Positions 44,852 through 54,761 of a stretch of DNA of 64,000 nt are shown here, piece after piece. A model generated the notes under the pieces. That model worked only from the letters and a program-made list of their open reading frames with translations, was not told the DNA's origin and made no database searches. How positions within the stretch are numbered: the stretch's first letter is position 1; every line of letters starts with the position of its first letter. The position numbers and the translations under genes were made by a program. The stretch comes from Ruminobacter amylophilus (lineage in GTDB: Bacteria > Pseudomonadota > Gammaproteobacteria > Enterobacterales > Succinivibrionaceae): NCBI RefSeq assembly GCF_900115655.1, contig NZ_FOXF01000008.1:1-64000 (forward strand), read 5' to 3'.

Positions 44852-44875
44852 ATGAGGAGAGCAGGCTCTCCTCAT
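44852..44875 (+). terminator. hairpin between rpsB and tsf
   Basis: ATGAGGAGAGC / GCTCTCCTCAT, 11 perfect pairs around AG, with only TT after it. Such an intergenic hairpin may lower tsf expression relative to rpsB by partial termination or protect the mRNA end. Confidence 0.6.
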
Positions 44876-44905
44876 TTACTCAAGAATTTTAGGGAATATT
44901 AAAAG

Positions 44906-45805
44906 ATGGCTAATATTACTGCTGCTCTCGTAAAGGAACTGCGTGAACGTACCGGCGCAGGCATGATGGATTGTAAGAAGGCATTGGTTGCTGCTGATGG
45001 TGACATTGAAAAGGCAATTGATGATATGCGTAAGAACGGTCAGGCCAAGGCTGCTAAGAAGGCCGGCCGCGTAACTGCTGAAGGTGTTATTGTATCAGCT
45101 TCTTCTGCAAACGGCGTATTCATTGCTGAAATCAACTGCGAAACCGACTTCGTAGCCAAGGATGCAAGCTTCAATGAATTCTGTAACAATGTTGTAGCTC
45201 TTGCTGCTGAAAACAATGTTACCGATGTTGCCGCTCTCAAGGCTTTAACTTACGCGAACGGTGAAACTGTTGAAGTTTTCTTAAACAATCTTATCGCTAA
45301 GATCGGTGAAAACATGTCAATTCGCCGTATTTCTGCAATCAAGGGCAGCAACGTTGGTTTATACATCCACGGCAACAAGCGTATTGGCGTTTTAGTTGAC
45401 ATGGAAGGTGGTGACAATGCTTTAGCAAATGATGTGGCAATGCACGTTTGCGGTCTTGCTCCACAGTATGTAAACCCTTCTGATGTTCCTGCTGAACAGG
45501 TTGAACATGAACGTCAGGTTCAGCTTGAAATCGCTATGAAAGAAAATGCTGAAGCTGCTAAGCCAAAGCCAGCTGAAATCGTTGAAAAGATTATCAATGG
45601 TCGTATGGCTAAGTATACCGGTGAAGTTTCTCTTACCACTCAGAACTTCGTTAAGGACGACAGCATCACCGTTGGTGACCTTCTTAAGAAGAACAACGCT
45701 GTTGTTAAGTCATTCGTTCGCATGGTAGTAGGCGAAGGTATTGAAAAGCAGGTTGTTGACTTTGCTACTGAAGTTGCTCAGCAGGTTGCTGCCGCTCAGA
45801 AGTAA
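44906..45805 (+). CDS. tsf: elongation factor Ts
   Basis: Nucleotide exchange factor for EF-Tu. The 299-residue protein begins [27 protein letters not shown], with the conserved [12 protein letters not shown], followed by [13 protein letters not shown] and [11 protein letters not shown] (the TDFV motif), and ends in the C-terminal module. Length is normal for the family (E. coli 283; slightly longer here). It is 76 bases after rpsB. A strong terminator follows. Confidence 0.97.
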   Translation: MANITAALVKELRERTGAGMMDCKKALVAADGDIEKAIDDMRKNGQAKAAKKAGRVTAEGVIVSASSANGVFIAEINCETDFVAKDASFNEFCNNVVALAAENNVTDVAALKALTYANGETVEVFLNNLIAKIGENMSIRRISAIKGSNVGLYIHGNKRIGVLVDMEGGDNALANDVAMHVCGLAPQYVNPSDVPAEQVEHERQVQLEIAMKENAEAAKPKPAEIVEKIINGRMAKYTGEVSLTTQNFVKDDSITVGDLLKKNNAVVKSFVRMVVGEGIEKQVVDFATEVAQQVAAAQK

Positions 45806-45833
45806 TTTTAACTTTTTATAAATTTGCTTCTTG

Positions 45834-45867
45834 AAAAGGACAGTCCGGATGGATTGTCCTTTTTTTG
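45834..45867 (+). terminator. terminator after tsf
   Basis: AAAAGGACAGTCC / GGATTGTCCTTTT, 13 pairs with one G-T, loop GGAT, then a long T-run. Confidence 0.92.
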
Positions 45868-46052
45868 TGCCGTGTTCTATGGAAATACAAGGCTGTTTTT
45901 GCACGCATGCCGTGTTGAATATGGAAATTATGTCACGTGTATTCTATGGACTAAAAATACAAATATAGATTATAATTACTTGATTTTTATTAGTTGATAC
46001 ATTGAAGCGTGTACTTTTGTTGAAGAATATGAAAGCTGTCATGACTTCGATA

Positions 46053-46093
46053 CGCATGCTGAGAGTTTGTCAGATCTCTGTACTAAGCATGCG
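46053..46093 (+). other. leader hairpin before pyrH
   Basis: CGCATGC (46053-46059) pairs with GCATGCG (46087-46093), with an inner GAGA/TCTC stem. It lies 25 bases before pyrH. A -10 TATAAT stands at 45971-45976. The rest of the 45806-46118 gap shows only the tsf terminator. Confidence 0.45.
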
Positions 46094-46118
46094 GATTTAA
46101 TTATACGGTAGTAATGAA

Positions 46119-46835
46119 ATGAGTTCAGACGTAGCATATAAAAGAATTTTGTTAAAGCTTAGTGGTGAAGCCCTTGAAGGAAAAGAAGCTTTTGGTATCG
46201 ATCCTGATGTTCTTCAGAGAATGTCTGAAGAAATCGGTGAGCTTGTGAAGGCAGGGGTACAGGTAGGACTTGTTATCGGTGGCGGTAATATCTTCAGAGG
46301 TGCAAAGCTTGCTGAATCAGGCATGAATCGAGTTGTCGGTGATCACATGGGTATGCTTGCAACCGTAATGAACGGTCTTGCAATGAGGGATTCGCTGGAA
46401 AGAAATTCCATAAAGACCACTTTGATGTCAGCAATGCCTATTCAGGGTATTACTACTCCTTATTCATGGATGGAGGCGATTTCAAGACTGGAAAAGGGTG
46501 AGGTAGTAATTCTTTCAGCAGGCACCGGAAACCCTTTCTTTACCACTGACAGTGCCGCATGCCTTCGTGGTATTGAAATCCAGGCTGATGCAGTGATTAA
46601 GGGAACTAAAGTTGACGGTGTATACAGTGCAGACCCAATGAAGGATCCTGATGCAGTTCTTTATCATGAACTTTCATACAAGGAAGTTGTCGAAAAAGAA
46701 TTGAAGGTAATGGATTTAAGTGCTTTCATTCTGGCCAGAGATCACAAGATGCCTATCATGGTGTTCAATATGAACAAGAAGGGTGCTCTGATGAAAGTTA
46801 TCAGAGGTGAAGAAGAAGGTACTGTAATTAAGTAA
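46119..46835 (+). CDS. pyrH: UMP kinase
   Basis: Phosphorylates UMP to UDP; hexameric amino-acid-kinase fold. The 238 residues include [38 protein letters not shown] and [19 protein letters not shown], which are the family blocks in order, and [10 protein letters not shown]. Length matches E. coli PyrH (241). The gene lies in the tsf-pyrH-frr order. Confidence 0.97.
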   Translation: MSSDVAYKRILLKLSGEALEGKEAFGIDPDVLQRMSEEIGELVKAGVQVGLVIGGGNIFRGAKLAESGMNRVVGDHMGMLATVMNGLAMRDSLERNSIKTTLMSAMPIQGITTPYSWMEAISRLEKGEVVILSAGTGNPFFTTDSAACLRGIEIQADAVIKGTKVDGVYSADPMKDPDAVLYHELSYKEVVEKELKVMDLSAFILARDHKMPIMVFNMNKKGALMKVIRGEEEGTVIK

Positions 46836-46847
46836 TTCAGATTTATC

Positions 46848-46868
46848 GGTCTTAGACCTTTTTTTTAT
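46848..46868 (+). terminator. short hairpin and T-run between pyrH and frr
   Basis: GGTC / GACC with a TTA loop, followed by eight Ts. The stem is short, so partial termination is most likely. Confidence 0.45.
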
Positions 46869-46899
46869 TTGATGGCACTTCAGAGTGCGGAGTAAAGAT

Positions 46900-47457
46900 A
46901 TGATTAAAGAAATCCAAAAAGAAACTAGCGACAAGATGAACAAGGCTGTGGAAGCTTTAAAGTCAAGCCTTGCAAAGATTCGTACAGGTCGTGCCCAGCC
47001 TGCAATTTTAGACAGCGTTATGGTTGACTACTATGGCTCAGCAACTCCTTTACGTCAGGTTGCTCAGGTTAATGTTGAAGATGCCCGTACCCTGGTTGTA
47101 AACGTATTTGACAAGGGTTCCATTTCAGCAGTTGAAAAGGGAATTATGAACAGCGGTTTAGGTTTGAATCCTGTTACTGCAGGTACCAGTATCCGTGTTC
47201 CTCTTCCTCCTTTAACTGAAGAGCGTCGTAAGGATCTTATCAAGGTTGTTCGTGCTGATGTTGAACAGAGCAAGGTTCAGATTCGTAATTTACGTCGTGA
47301 TGCCAACAACGAAGTTAAGGCATTACTCAAGGATAAGGAAATTTCTGAAGATGATGAACGTAAGTCACAGGATGAAATTCAGAAGCTGACCGATTCATTC
47401 ATCAAGAAGGCTGATGTTCTTTTAGCTGAAAAAGAAAAGGAGCTGATGGAAATTTAA
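46900..47457 (+). CDS. frr: ribosome recycling factor
   Basis: Splits post-termination ribosomes together with EF-G. From ATG at 46900 the product has 185 residues, equal to E. coli RRF; the frame reaches GTG at 46885, but GGAG seven bases before 46900 sets the start. [33 protein letters not shown] and [23 protein letters not shown] are the hallmarks. Confidence 0.97.
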   Translation: MIKEIQKETSDKMNKAVEALKSSLAKIRTGRAQPAILDSVMVDYYGSATPLRQVAQVNVEDARTLVVNVFDKGSISAVEKGIMNSGLGLNPVTAGTSIRVPLPPLTEERRKDLIKVVRADVEQSKVQIRNLRRDANNEVKALLKDKEISEDDERKSQDEIQKLTDSFIKKADVLLAEKEKELMEI

Positions 47458-47471
47458 TTTCCGTTCCGTTT

Positions 47472-48227
47472 ATGAGTGAAATAGCAGACTTCCAGCAATT
47501 AAATAAACAGAGAGTTCCATCTCATGTTGCCATTATTATGGATGGCAACGGCAGATGGGCGAAAGATCGCGGGCAGCCACGAATCTTTGGCCATAAGGCA
47601 GGTGTTGAATCTGTAAGAAAATCTGTTTCATATGCCTGCCAGAATGGAATAAAGGTACTGACTCTTTTTGCCTTTTCCTCTGAAAACTGGAGAAGGCCTA
47701 AAGATGAAGTGTCCGGTCTGATGGATCTGTTTGCCTGGGCCTTATCCAATGAGGTGAAGAAACTTCATAAAAATCAGGTTAAGCTGAAGGTGATTGGGGA
47801 TCGGGATGTTTTTTCTGATAGCTTCAGGAAGAGAATTGACGAGGCAGAAAAACTTACCGAAAACAACAGTGGTCTGCTATTGAACATCGCCGTTAATTAC
47901 GGTGGCAGATGGGATATCGTTAATGCAGTAAAAAAGATTCTAAACGATGCTGCAACGGATATTCTGAACATAAAAGACTTTAATGAAAGTATGATTTCAG
48001 AGCATCTTGAGGTTTCTCAGGATGTGGATCTTCTGATACGTACAGGCGGGGAAAAGCGTATCAGTAATTTTCTTTTGTGGCAGCTCGCGTACAGTGAAAT
48101 TTACGTCTCCGACGTTTTATGGCCTGATTTTAATGAAGATGTTTTTCAGAAGGCGGTGAATTATTTTGCTTCAAGAGAAAGACGCTTCGGCTGTACCGGC
48201 GAACAGATTAGGGGTGAAAAGCAGTAG
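47472..48227 (+). CDS. uppS: undecaprenyl diphosphate synthase
   Basis: Adds cis-isoprene units to farnesyl diphosphate to make the lipid carrier of cell-wall synthesis. The 251-residue protein has the catalytic IIMDGNGRWAKDRG near residues 21-34, GHKAGVESVRK, LTLFAFSSENWRRP and the late LLIRTGGEKRISNFLLWQLAYSE-type region with RTGGE. It begins 14 bases after frr. The substrate comes from ispA in this window. Confidence 0.96.
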   Translation: MSEIADFQQLNKQRVPSHVAIIMDGNGRWAKDRGQPRIFGHKAGVESVRKSVSYACQNGIKVLTLFAFSSENWRRPKDEVSGLMDLFAWALSNEVKKLHKNQVKLKVIGDRDVFSDSFRKRIDEAEKLTENNSGLLLNIAVNYGGRWDIVNAVKKILNDAATDILNIKDFNESMISEHLEVSQDVDLLIRTGGEKRISNFLLWQLAYSEIYVSDVLWPDFNEDVFQKAVNYFASRERRFGCTGEQIRGEKQ

Positions 48228-48253
48228 AGATACTGATTAATGATTCCGGCTGT

Positions 48254-48269
48254 AGTCTGTTTACAGACT
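48254..48269 (+). other. perfect hairpin in the cdsA leader
   Basis: AGTCTG-TTTA-CAGACT forms six pairs plus outer pairs in the 244-base gap between uppS and cdsA. No T-run follows. Confidence 0.35.
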
Positions 48270-48471
48270 GAGCATGTAACAGAGTCTGACCGTATTTTTA
48301 CACATTACTGTCGGTTATGTACGGATTTGCAAACTCTGTTTTAAGAATTATCAGCCAGAAATATATTACTGCTCATTTGATATTACAGTTTGTTTCGGAG
48401 TAGGTAGACACACGTTATCTGTTCCGGCGCATGGGACGGTAGTGGTTCAAGAATTTTTTTAGGTTTAAATA

Positions 48472-49449
48472 ATGAAACAGCGAATTATCACAGGCTTAAT
48501 TTTAATTGTTCTTGCCTCATTGTGGCTGACAACTCCGTACCCTCAGTTTTTTCTGGCAGGACTGCTTTTAATTGTTTTTATCGGGGCTTTTGAATATTCT
48601 CAGTTTATTTTCAGAGGTGAAATAAACGATGAACATTTGCTGAAATCACCCTCTGAGTACATAAAAAAGAACGGCTGGAAGCCAGTGCTGCAAAGACTGC
48701 TGTATTCATCAGTGGTAATTTTCAGTGGTACTCTGCTAGTTACGGCAGCTACGGAAAAAAGTAATCTGGACTACATATTGCTGGATGATACCAGACTGCA
48801 TCAGCTTTTCGCTGAAGGAAGCAACATCCTGGTCATGTGGGTATTTATACTAAGTGCTGCGTGGTGGATTCTTTCTGCTTTTCTGGTGCTTCGTTATCCT
48901 AAAAACAGTGGAATTGTCAGTTCAAAATTTTTTAAGATTCTTGCCGGATTTATATATTTCATTCCGTTCTTCATGGCCGCCGGAATTCTTCGTTTTCAGA
49001 GTTTTGTGACCGATTCTTCAATAGGGGCGGTGTCAATTCTTTCAGTGATGGTTCTAGTATGGGCAGCAGATTCCGGAGCATATTTTGTCGGAAAGGCATG
49101 TGGCAAACACAAGATGAGTCCGCACGTCAGTCCGAACAAGACTTTTGAGGGACTTGCCGGCGGGGTGGTTCTTGCTCTGATTATTTTTGCCGTTCTTGCA
49201 TATTTCGGCTGTTACGGAAAGGCTTTCCAGATGAATATGTTTGCACTGACAGTTGCGTCAGTGGTTACTGTTGTATTTTCAGTTATAGGTGATTTATGGG
49301 AAAGTCTTTTAAAAAGAGAAAGCGGTATTAAAGATTCCGGTTTCATTTTCCCGGGACACGGAGGCATGCTGGATCGAATTGATTCGCTTCTTGCAGCTCT
49401 TCCGGTATTTTTAATCACATTTGCTGCGTTGGATCGAATTTTAGGATAA
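48472..49449 (+). CDS. cdsA: phosphatidate cytidylyltransferase
   Basis: Makes CDP-diacylglycerol for phospholipid synthesis at the inner membrane. The 325-residue protein has six or more membrane spans and the C-terminal signature around ESGIKDSGFIFPGHGGMLDR near residue 295, with WAADSGAYFVGKACGKH and SPNKTFEGLAGG before it. It is 40 residues longer than E. coli CdsA, with an extra cytoplasmic loop at about 55-75. It starts a unit with dxr, rseP and bamA. Confidence 0.95.
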   Translation: MKQRIITGLILIVLASLWLTTPYPQFFLAGLLLIVFIGAFEYSQFIFRGEINDEHLLKSPSEYIKKNGWKPVLQRLLYSSVVIFSGTLLVTAATEKSNLDYILLDDTRLHQLFAEGSNILVMWVFILSAAWWILSAFLVLRYPKNSGIVSSKFFKILAGFIYFIPFFMAAGILRFQSFVTDSSIGAVSILSVMVLVWAADSGAYFVGKACGKHKMSPHVSPNKTFEGLAGGVVLALIIFAVLAYFGCYGKAFQMNMFALTVASVVTVVFSVIGDLWESLLKRESGIKDSGFIFPGHGGMLDRIDSLLAALPVFLITFAALDRILG

Positions 49450-49454
49450 TTGTT

Positions 49455-50645
49455 ATGAAGAAGATTACTATTTTAGGAGCTACCGGCTCTATTGGCAGAA
49501 GTACAATTGACGTAATCAGAAGAAATCCTGATTTATACAGTCTCTACGCAGCAACAGGAAATAAGAATTACTCCGTGATGGCTTCAATCATCAGGGAATT
49601 TTCTCCGAGCGTTGTAGTTATGACGGACAGAACCGCCTACGAAAAGCTTAAGGAACTGGTGCAGACCGAACATCGCAGGACAGAGATCCTGTTTGGTGCA
49701 GAAAATCTCAATACCGTGGCTGCAAGTGAAGAATATGACGGTTTAATGTCAGCCATTGTTGGTGCTGCCGGTCTGAAGCCTACACTTTCAGCAATTACTC
49801 AGGGAAAAACAGTTTATCTGGCAAACAAGGAATCACTCGTGATGAGTGGTCATATTTTTATTGATGCTGCAAGACGTTTCAAATCTAGAATTATCCCTGT
49901 TGACAGCGAACACAGTGCCATTTTCCAGTGCCTGCCTGAAAAGGAACAGCAGCGTATCGGCCGATGTGAACTTAAGGAAGCAGGAATCAGAAATATTATT
50001 CTGACAGGTTCAGGCGGCCCGTTCAGAGATCGTGATGTTTCAACACTTGATGCCGTTACTCCCGCCGAGGCAGTGAGTCACCCTAACTGGAGTATGGGAA
50101 AGAAGATAAGTGTAGACAGTGCAACAATGATGAATAAAGGTCTTGAATTCATTGAGGCTAAATGGCTGTTTAATGCTTCACCGGATGATATCAGGGTTGT
50201 TGTGCATCCTGAATCTGTAATTCATTCAATGGTTCAGTATGTAGATGGTTCTGTTCTTGCTCAGATGGGCAAACCGGACATGCGTACTCCTATTGCCAGA
50301 GCCCTGGCTTATCCGCAGCGTATTAACGGCGGTGTCGGAGAACTGGATTTCTTTACGGTAGGTTCGCTTACTTTCAGAGAGCCTGATTTTGTGAAATATC
50401 CTTGTCTTAAGCTTGCTATAGATGCCTGTGCCACTTCTCAGGCAATGACTACTGCCGTAAATGCGGCCAATGAAGTTGCGGTTTACGCATTCCTTGATAA
50501 CAAGATAAAGTTTACTGACATTTATAAGGTTTGCGCCAAGGTGGCTTCACAGTTTGCCTGCGTAAATGCACCTGATCTGGAGTCTATTCTTGAGGTTGAT
50601 ACTCAGGCCAGAGCCAGAGCATTCAGTGAACTGTCTGTTCTTTAG
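49455..50645 (+). CDS. dxr: 1-deoxy-D-xylulose 5-phosphate reductoisomerase
   Basis: Second step of the MEP pathway, forming MEP with NADPH. The 396-residue protein opens KKITILGATGSIGRSTIDVI (NADPH fold), then LANKESLVMSG, the metal and substrate region PVDSEHSAIFQCL, and WSMGKKISVDSATMMNKGLEFIEA, then HPESVIHSMV. Length fits (E. coli 398). It comes five bases after cdsA. Confidence 0.97.
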   Translation: MKKITILGATGSIGRSTIDVIRRNPDLYSLYAATGNKNYSVMASIIREFSPSVVVMTDRTAYEKLKELVQTEHRRTEILFGAENLNTVAASEEYDGLMSAIVGAAGLKPTLSAITQGKTVYLANKESLVMSGHIFIDAARRFKSRIIPVDSEHSAIFQCLPEKEQQRIGRCELKEAGIRNIILTGSGGPFRDRDVSTLDAVTPAEAVSHPNWSMGKKISVDSATMMNKGLEFIEAKWLFNASPDDIRVVVHPESVIHSMVQYVDGSVLAQMGKPDMRTPIARALAYPQRINGGVGELDFFTVGSLTFREPDFVKYPCLKLAIDACATSQAMTTAVNAANEVAVYAFLDNKIKFTDIYKVCAKVASQFACVNAPDLESILEVDTQARARAFSELSVL

Positions 50646-50653
50646 GAGTAACC

Positions 50654-52036
50654 GTGGCTGTTTTATCCAGTATCTTTTATTTTGTTATCGCTCTTGCGGT
50701 ACTTATAGCAATTCATGAGGCCGGTCATTTTATTGTGGCCAGAATGTGCGGTGTTTATGTGGAACGTTTTGCTCTGGGGTTCGGTCCGCGCATCTGTTCT
50801 TTCAGAGACAGATTAGGAACAGAATATGCGTTGTGCGCCATACCGTTAGGCGGTTACGTTAAAATGTACGGTGAGGATTCAAGTGATTCCGGAAAAAAGG
50901 AAATGCAGAAGCTTGAAACCCAGCCTCAGTACAAGGGAAGGGCTTTCTGTGAAAAGAAGGTGTGGCAGAAATTTCTGATCGTTTTTGCGGGACCTTTCTG
51001 TAACATAGTTCTTGCCTGGTTTCTCTATACATTCAATTTTATGTATGGAGTTCCGGATCTCAAACCGGCAGTGGAAATTACGGATGTGAACGGGGTAGCT
51101 GCCAAAGCGGGATTTAAAGATGACGATCTTATTGTCTCAGTCGGAGGGGTTCATGTAGCCGATTGGGAAGAAGCTTTATATGAGCTGATAAGTCATGTTA
51201 AAGAAGATGTTGTTGTCGGTGTTCGTGGTGAACTTGGAAAAGGCGAGCTCAGGGAAATTACATTAAATCTTTCAGATTGGGAGATCGATCCTCGTAAAAC
51301 CGATCTCCTGAGTCAGATAGGTCTTAATTCACTGAAAGGGAGAGTATTGAGTGTCGTTGCGCTGGTTCAGAAGGATTCAGCTGCTGAGAAGGCGGGCTTA
51401 TTGGCAGACGATACGATTATTGCATACAACGGTAAGGAATACTCCAGATGGAGTGATTTCTCTCAGACAATCCGTGATAATCCCGGAAAGCCTGTTTTGC
51501 TGACTATAGAGAGAAAGGGGGTGGAACAGAAGCTTACACTGATTCCTGAATCAAAAAATATCGACGGTAAGGTGACGGGTTTTGCAGGTATTTCTCCAAA
51601 AATGGCCGAAGCTATAGACGAGATTTATTTTGAAAGAAAGTACTCATTTGATGAATCAGTTGCAAAAGGCGTTGTCAAAACCTATCGAATGGGTATTGTA
51701 ACTTTACAGATTATAAAGAAGTTTATTACAGGTGATATTTCAGTCAAGAATGTCTCAGGTCCTATAGGAATAGCTAAGGGGGCTGGTTTGACTGCAAGTC
51801 TCGGGCTTGTGTACTACCTTAATTTTATGGCTCTGGTCAGTGTGAATTTGGGTTTGCTGAATTTAATGCCGGTACCGGTGCTGGATGGCGGCCATCTGTT
51901 CTTTTATGTAGTTGAGATCATCAGGGGGAAACCATTGAGTCAGGCCGTAATGGGGAAACTTCTGTTTGTGGGTATGGTTCTTCTGTTTGCATTGATGTTA
52001 ATGGCCGTGTTTAATGATTTATACTACGGTTTGTAG
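50654..52036 (+). CDS. rseP: site-2 intramembrane protease RseP
   Basis: Cleaves anti-sigma-E and signal-peptide remnants in the membrane. The 460-residue protein starts at GTG with GGAG ten bases upstream. It has the zinc motif HEAGH at 21-25, the transmembrane beta-loop, two PDZ domains (near 125-200 and 225-305; AAKAGFKDDDLIVSVGG, AEKAGLLADDTIIAYNG) and the LDGGH motif near residue 415. Slightly longer than E. coli RseP (450). It is directly before bamA, as in E. coli. Confidence 0.96.
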   Translation: MAVLSSIFYFVIALAVLIAIHEAGHFIVARMCGVYVERFALGFGPRICSFRDRLGTEYALCAIPLGGYVKMYGEDSSDSGKKEMQKLETQPQYKGRAFCEKKVWQKFLIVFAGPFCNIVLAWFLYTFNFMYGVPDLKPAVEITDVNGVAAKAGFKDDDLIVSVGGVHVADWEEALYELISHVKEDVVVGVRGELGKGELREITLNLSDWEIDPRKTDLLSQIGLNSLKGRVLSVVALVQKDSAAEKAGLLADDTIIAYNGKEYSRWSDFSQTIRDNPGKPVLLTIERKGVEQKLTLIPESKNIDGKVTGFAGISPKMAEAIDEIYFERKYSFDESVAKGVVKTYRMGIVTLQIIKKFITGDISVKNVSGPIGIAKGAGLTASLGLVYYLNFMALVSVNLGLLNLMPVPVLDGGHLFFYVVEIIRGKPLSQAVMGKLLFVGMVLLFALMLMAVFNDLYYGL

Positions 52037-52063
52037 CTGATTGAATAAAAAGTTTATAGAAAA

Positions 52064-54517
52064 ATGTTTAATTCGTTTTTAAAACGTGGTTTGTTGGCTG
52101 TGTGTATTGCCAATGCCCTGTGTTTCTGCAATTCTGCTTCTGCCGGTGCTGACGGTTCCGAGCCGGTGATGCAGATTACCGATATCAAGGTTAAAGGTTT
52201 ATATCGCGTTACTAAAGGTGCCGTGCTTCTGGCTATGCCTATACAGGTAGGGGATGTTGTAACCAAGGACGATATATCCGTATCACTTAAAAAGATTTAC
52301 GCGACTCATAACTTTGATTCCGTGGATGCGTATATTAACGAAAACGGCGTGCTGACAATTGATGTTAAGGAACGTCCAACAATCGTGAATCTGACTTTTG
52401 CTGGTAATGATGCAATTAAGACAGACCAGATTACCGAAATAATTAATTCACAGGGTGTTAAGGTCGGTGAAACTCTCAACGTAATAAAGCTTAAGGAGCT
52501 GGAAGCATCTCTTGAAGATTATTACCACAGCATGGGGCGTTATCAGGCGAAGGTGAATACCATTCTTGTTTATCTTCCGCGTAACCGTGTTGACGTTAAG
52601 TTTAATTTTGTTGAAGGTGTTAATGCCAAGATAGAACAGATAAACATTGTCGGAAACAAGGTTTTCCCTGAAGAAAAGCTGATCGGACAGTTTGAACTGA
52701 GAGATTCCGTGCCATGGTGGAATTTTATCGCCAGCAGAAACTTTTACAGCCAGAGATTTAACGGAGATCTGGAAACTCTTCGTTCGTATTACATGAACCG
52801 CGGTTATGTTCGTTTTAATGTCGAATCAACCCGTGTTGAAGTGACACCTGATCGTAAAGGTGTATACGTAAGTATTGCTGTAAAGGAAGGCGAACAGTAC
52901 AAGTTAAACGATTTCCATATAATCGGTGAGACCTATGGTCATGCCGAAGAAATGCAGCGCATTGTTCCTTTGGAAAAAGGTGATATCTACAATGCTGCTC
53001 AGGTTTCTCATGCTGAAGAAATACTTGCTAACTACATGGGTAAGTTCGGTTATGCCTATACCAAGGTAAAAGCCATAACTGATATTGATGACGATAACCG
53101 TATTGTTAATATCAACTTCCACGTGGAACCGGGCAGACGTATATATGTTACCAATGTAAGGATTGTTGGAAACAGCATTACCACGGATGAGGTTATCCGT
53201 CGTGAGATAAGACAGATGGATGGAACATGGCTGTCAAATGAAGCCATAAACGTTTCCAAGACGCGTCTTAATCAGCTTGGTTTCTTTGAATCTGTTGAAG
53301 TTGAGCCAAAGAAGACCGGAATGGACCCTGACAGTGTTGAGCTGGTTACAACCATAAAGGAAAGACCGACCGGATCCATAAAGGCTGGTGTTGGTTTCGG
53401 TACAGAAACAGGTTTGACCCTGAATGGTGAAATTTCTCAGGATAACTTCCTTGGTTATGGCGGTAAGGCATCCCTGGGAATTAATACCAACAAATATGAC
53501 CGAAAGATTGAACTGACTTACAATGAGCCGTATTTTACTATCGACGGTGTGTCTCTCGGTGAAAACATCTTCTATGAAAAATTCAAGGCCGGCGACGCAA
53601 ACCTGGTTGACTATACAAACATCCGTTGGGGCGGCGGATTCAATATCGGTTATCCTCTGGATGAAAATAATTTTATCAAGTACGGCTTCAGTTATATAAA
53701 CAACAAGCTGTCTCAGACCAATTCATTTGTGCAGATTCAGAAATTCTGGGATATGTATTCAGATGACGACAGCAGTTCAAACAGTATAGTGTTTCAGAAC
53801 TATGTCGGCAGCGTAACTTATGTCAGAAACTATCTTGACCGCGGGGTGTTCCCGACAGAAGGCAATAAGCAGTGGTCAAACGTATCCGTGGCCGTGCCGG
53901 GATCTGACACGCAGTACTATAAGCTGACCGCTGATACCACTCATTTCTGGCCTATAGACAAGGATCATGATTATGTGATTAATTTCAGGGCCATGGCGGG
54001 GTATGGTAACGGTTACGGTACCAAGCGCGGTTTTGAACAGGTGCTGCCGTTCTTCGAGAATTTCTATCTCGGCGGTGATGAATGGATGAGGGGCTTTAAG
54101 TATAACTCCATCGGCCCCAGAGCTCTTTATGACTATTCACTGCTTGGTAATAACGGTGTAATCGCCACCCGTGATGTTGTTGGCGGTAATGCAGTCGTTG
54201 CGGGAAGTCTCCAGCTCGTTGTTCCTACTCCTTTCACTTCTGAAGGATATGATACAAAGCTGAGAACAACACTGTTTGTGGATGCCGGTACTCTCTGGGA
54301 TACTACTTTTGATGATTCCTACTTGAAGCAGTGTCTGGGTAACTGCGATTATCTTTACGATTATTCAGATCCTAACAATATAAGAGTTTCCTATGGCGTA
54401 AGCCTTGTATGGATGTCTCCGATGGGACCTATCGGTTTTACTATTGCTGAACCAATCAAGAAGAAGACCGGTGATCGTACGGAATTCTTCAGCTTTACTC
54501 TTGGCAGAACATTCTGA
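52064..54517 (+). CDS. bamA: outer membrane protein assembly factor BamA
   Basis: Core of the BAM complex that folds outer-membrane beta-barrels. The 817-residue precursor has a signal peptide (MFNSFLKRGLLAVCIANALC..., cleavage near ASA-GA, residue 27), five POTRA domains to about residue 420 (ITDIKVKGLYRVTKGAVL, IDVKERPTIVNLTFAGN), and a 16-strand barrel ending in FSFTLGRTF, with the C-terminal aromatic. The L6 loop motif usually written VRGF is MRGF here (near residue 675). Length matches E. coli (810). A terminator follows at once. Confidence 0.96.
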   Translation: MFNSFLKRGLLAVCIANALCFCNSASAGADGSEPVMQITDIKVKGLYRVTKGAVLLAMPIQVGDVVTKDDISVSLKKIYATHNFDSVDAYINENGVLTIDVKERPTIVNLTFAGNDAIKTDQITEIINSQGVKVGETLNVIKLKELEASLEDYYHSMGRYQAKVNTILVYLPRNRVDVKFNFVEGVNAKIEQINIVGNKVFPEEKLIGQFELRDSVPWWNFIASRNFYSQRFNGDLETLRSYYMNRGYVRFNVESTRVEVTPDRKGVYVSIAVKEGEQYKLNDFHIIGETYGHAEEMQRIVPLEKGDIYNAAQVSHAEEILANYMGKFGYAYTKVKAITDIDDDNRIVNINFHVEPGRRIYVTNVRIVGNSITTDEVIRREIRQMDGTWLSNEAINVSKTRLNQLGFFESVEVEPKKTGMDPDSVELVTTIKERPTGSIKAGVGFGTETGLTLNGEISQDNFLGYGGKASLGINTNKYDRKIELTYNEPYFTIDGVSLGENIFYEKFKAGDANLVDYTNIRWGGGFNIGYPLDENNFIKYGFSYINNKLSQTNSFVQIQKFWDMYSDDDSSSNSIVFQNYVGSVTYVRNYLDRGVFPTEGNKQWSNVSVAVPGSDTQYYKLTADTTHFWPIDKDHDYVINFRAMAGYGNGYGTKRGFEQVLPFFENFYLGGDEWMRGFKYNSIGPRALYDYSLLGNNGVIATRDVVGGNAVVAGSLQLVVPTPFTSEGYDTKLRTTLFVDAGTLWDTTFDDSYLKQCLGNCDYLYDYSDPNNIRVSYGVSLVWMSPMGPIGFTIAEPIKKKTGDRTEFFSFTLGRTF

Positions 54518-54529
54518 TGAGAAACGAAG

Positions 54530-54558
54530 AACCTGCATGGAAAATCATGCAGGTTTTT
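54530..54558 (+). terminator. terminator between bamA and skp
   Basis: AACCTGCATG / CATGCAGGTT, ten perfect pairs with loop GAAAAT, then TTTT. Confidence 0.9.
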
Positions 54559-54712
54559 CCGAAAAACATCAGTTTTTTACATGTGAAAGGAATTATTTTG
54601 CATTTATATTATCTAACATTGTGTTAATGCATGATGGAGTAATATTAGGCAACCAACATGCTAATATCTCAATTTTTAAAGTTTTACCTTTTATAATTTG
54701 TTTTTTTAGAAT

Positions 54713-54743
54713 ATCTTAATAGGTTGTTTATTTTGATTAAGAT
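54713..54743 (+). promoter_or_regulatory. inverted repeat upstream of skp
   Basis: ATCTTAAT (54713-54720) and ATTAAGAT (54736-54743) form an 8-base inverted repeat spaced by 15 bases, just before the skp ribosome-binding site. A TATAAT lies at 54692-54697. The repeat could be an operator or a leader hairpin that tunes skp. Confidence 0.35.
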
Positions 54744-54761
54744 TATTATGTAGGAGTGATT

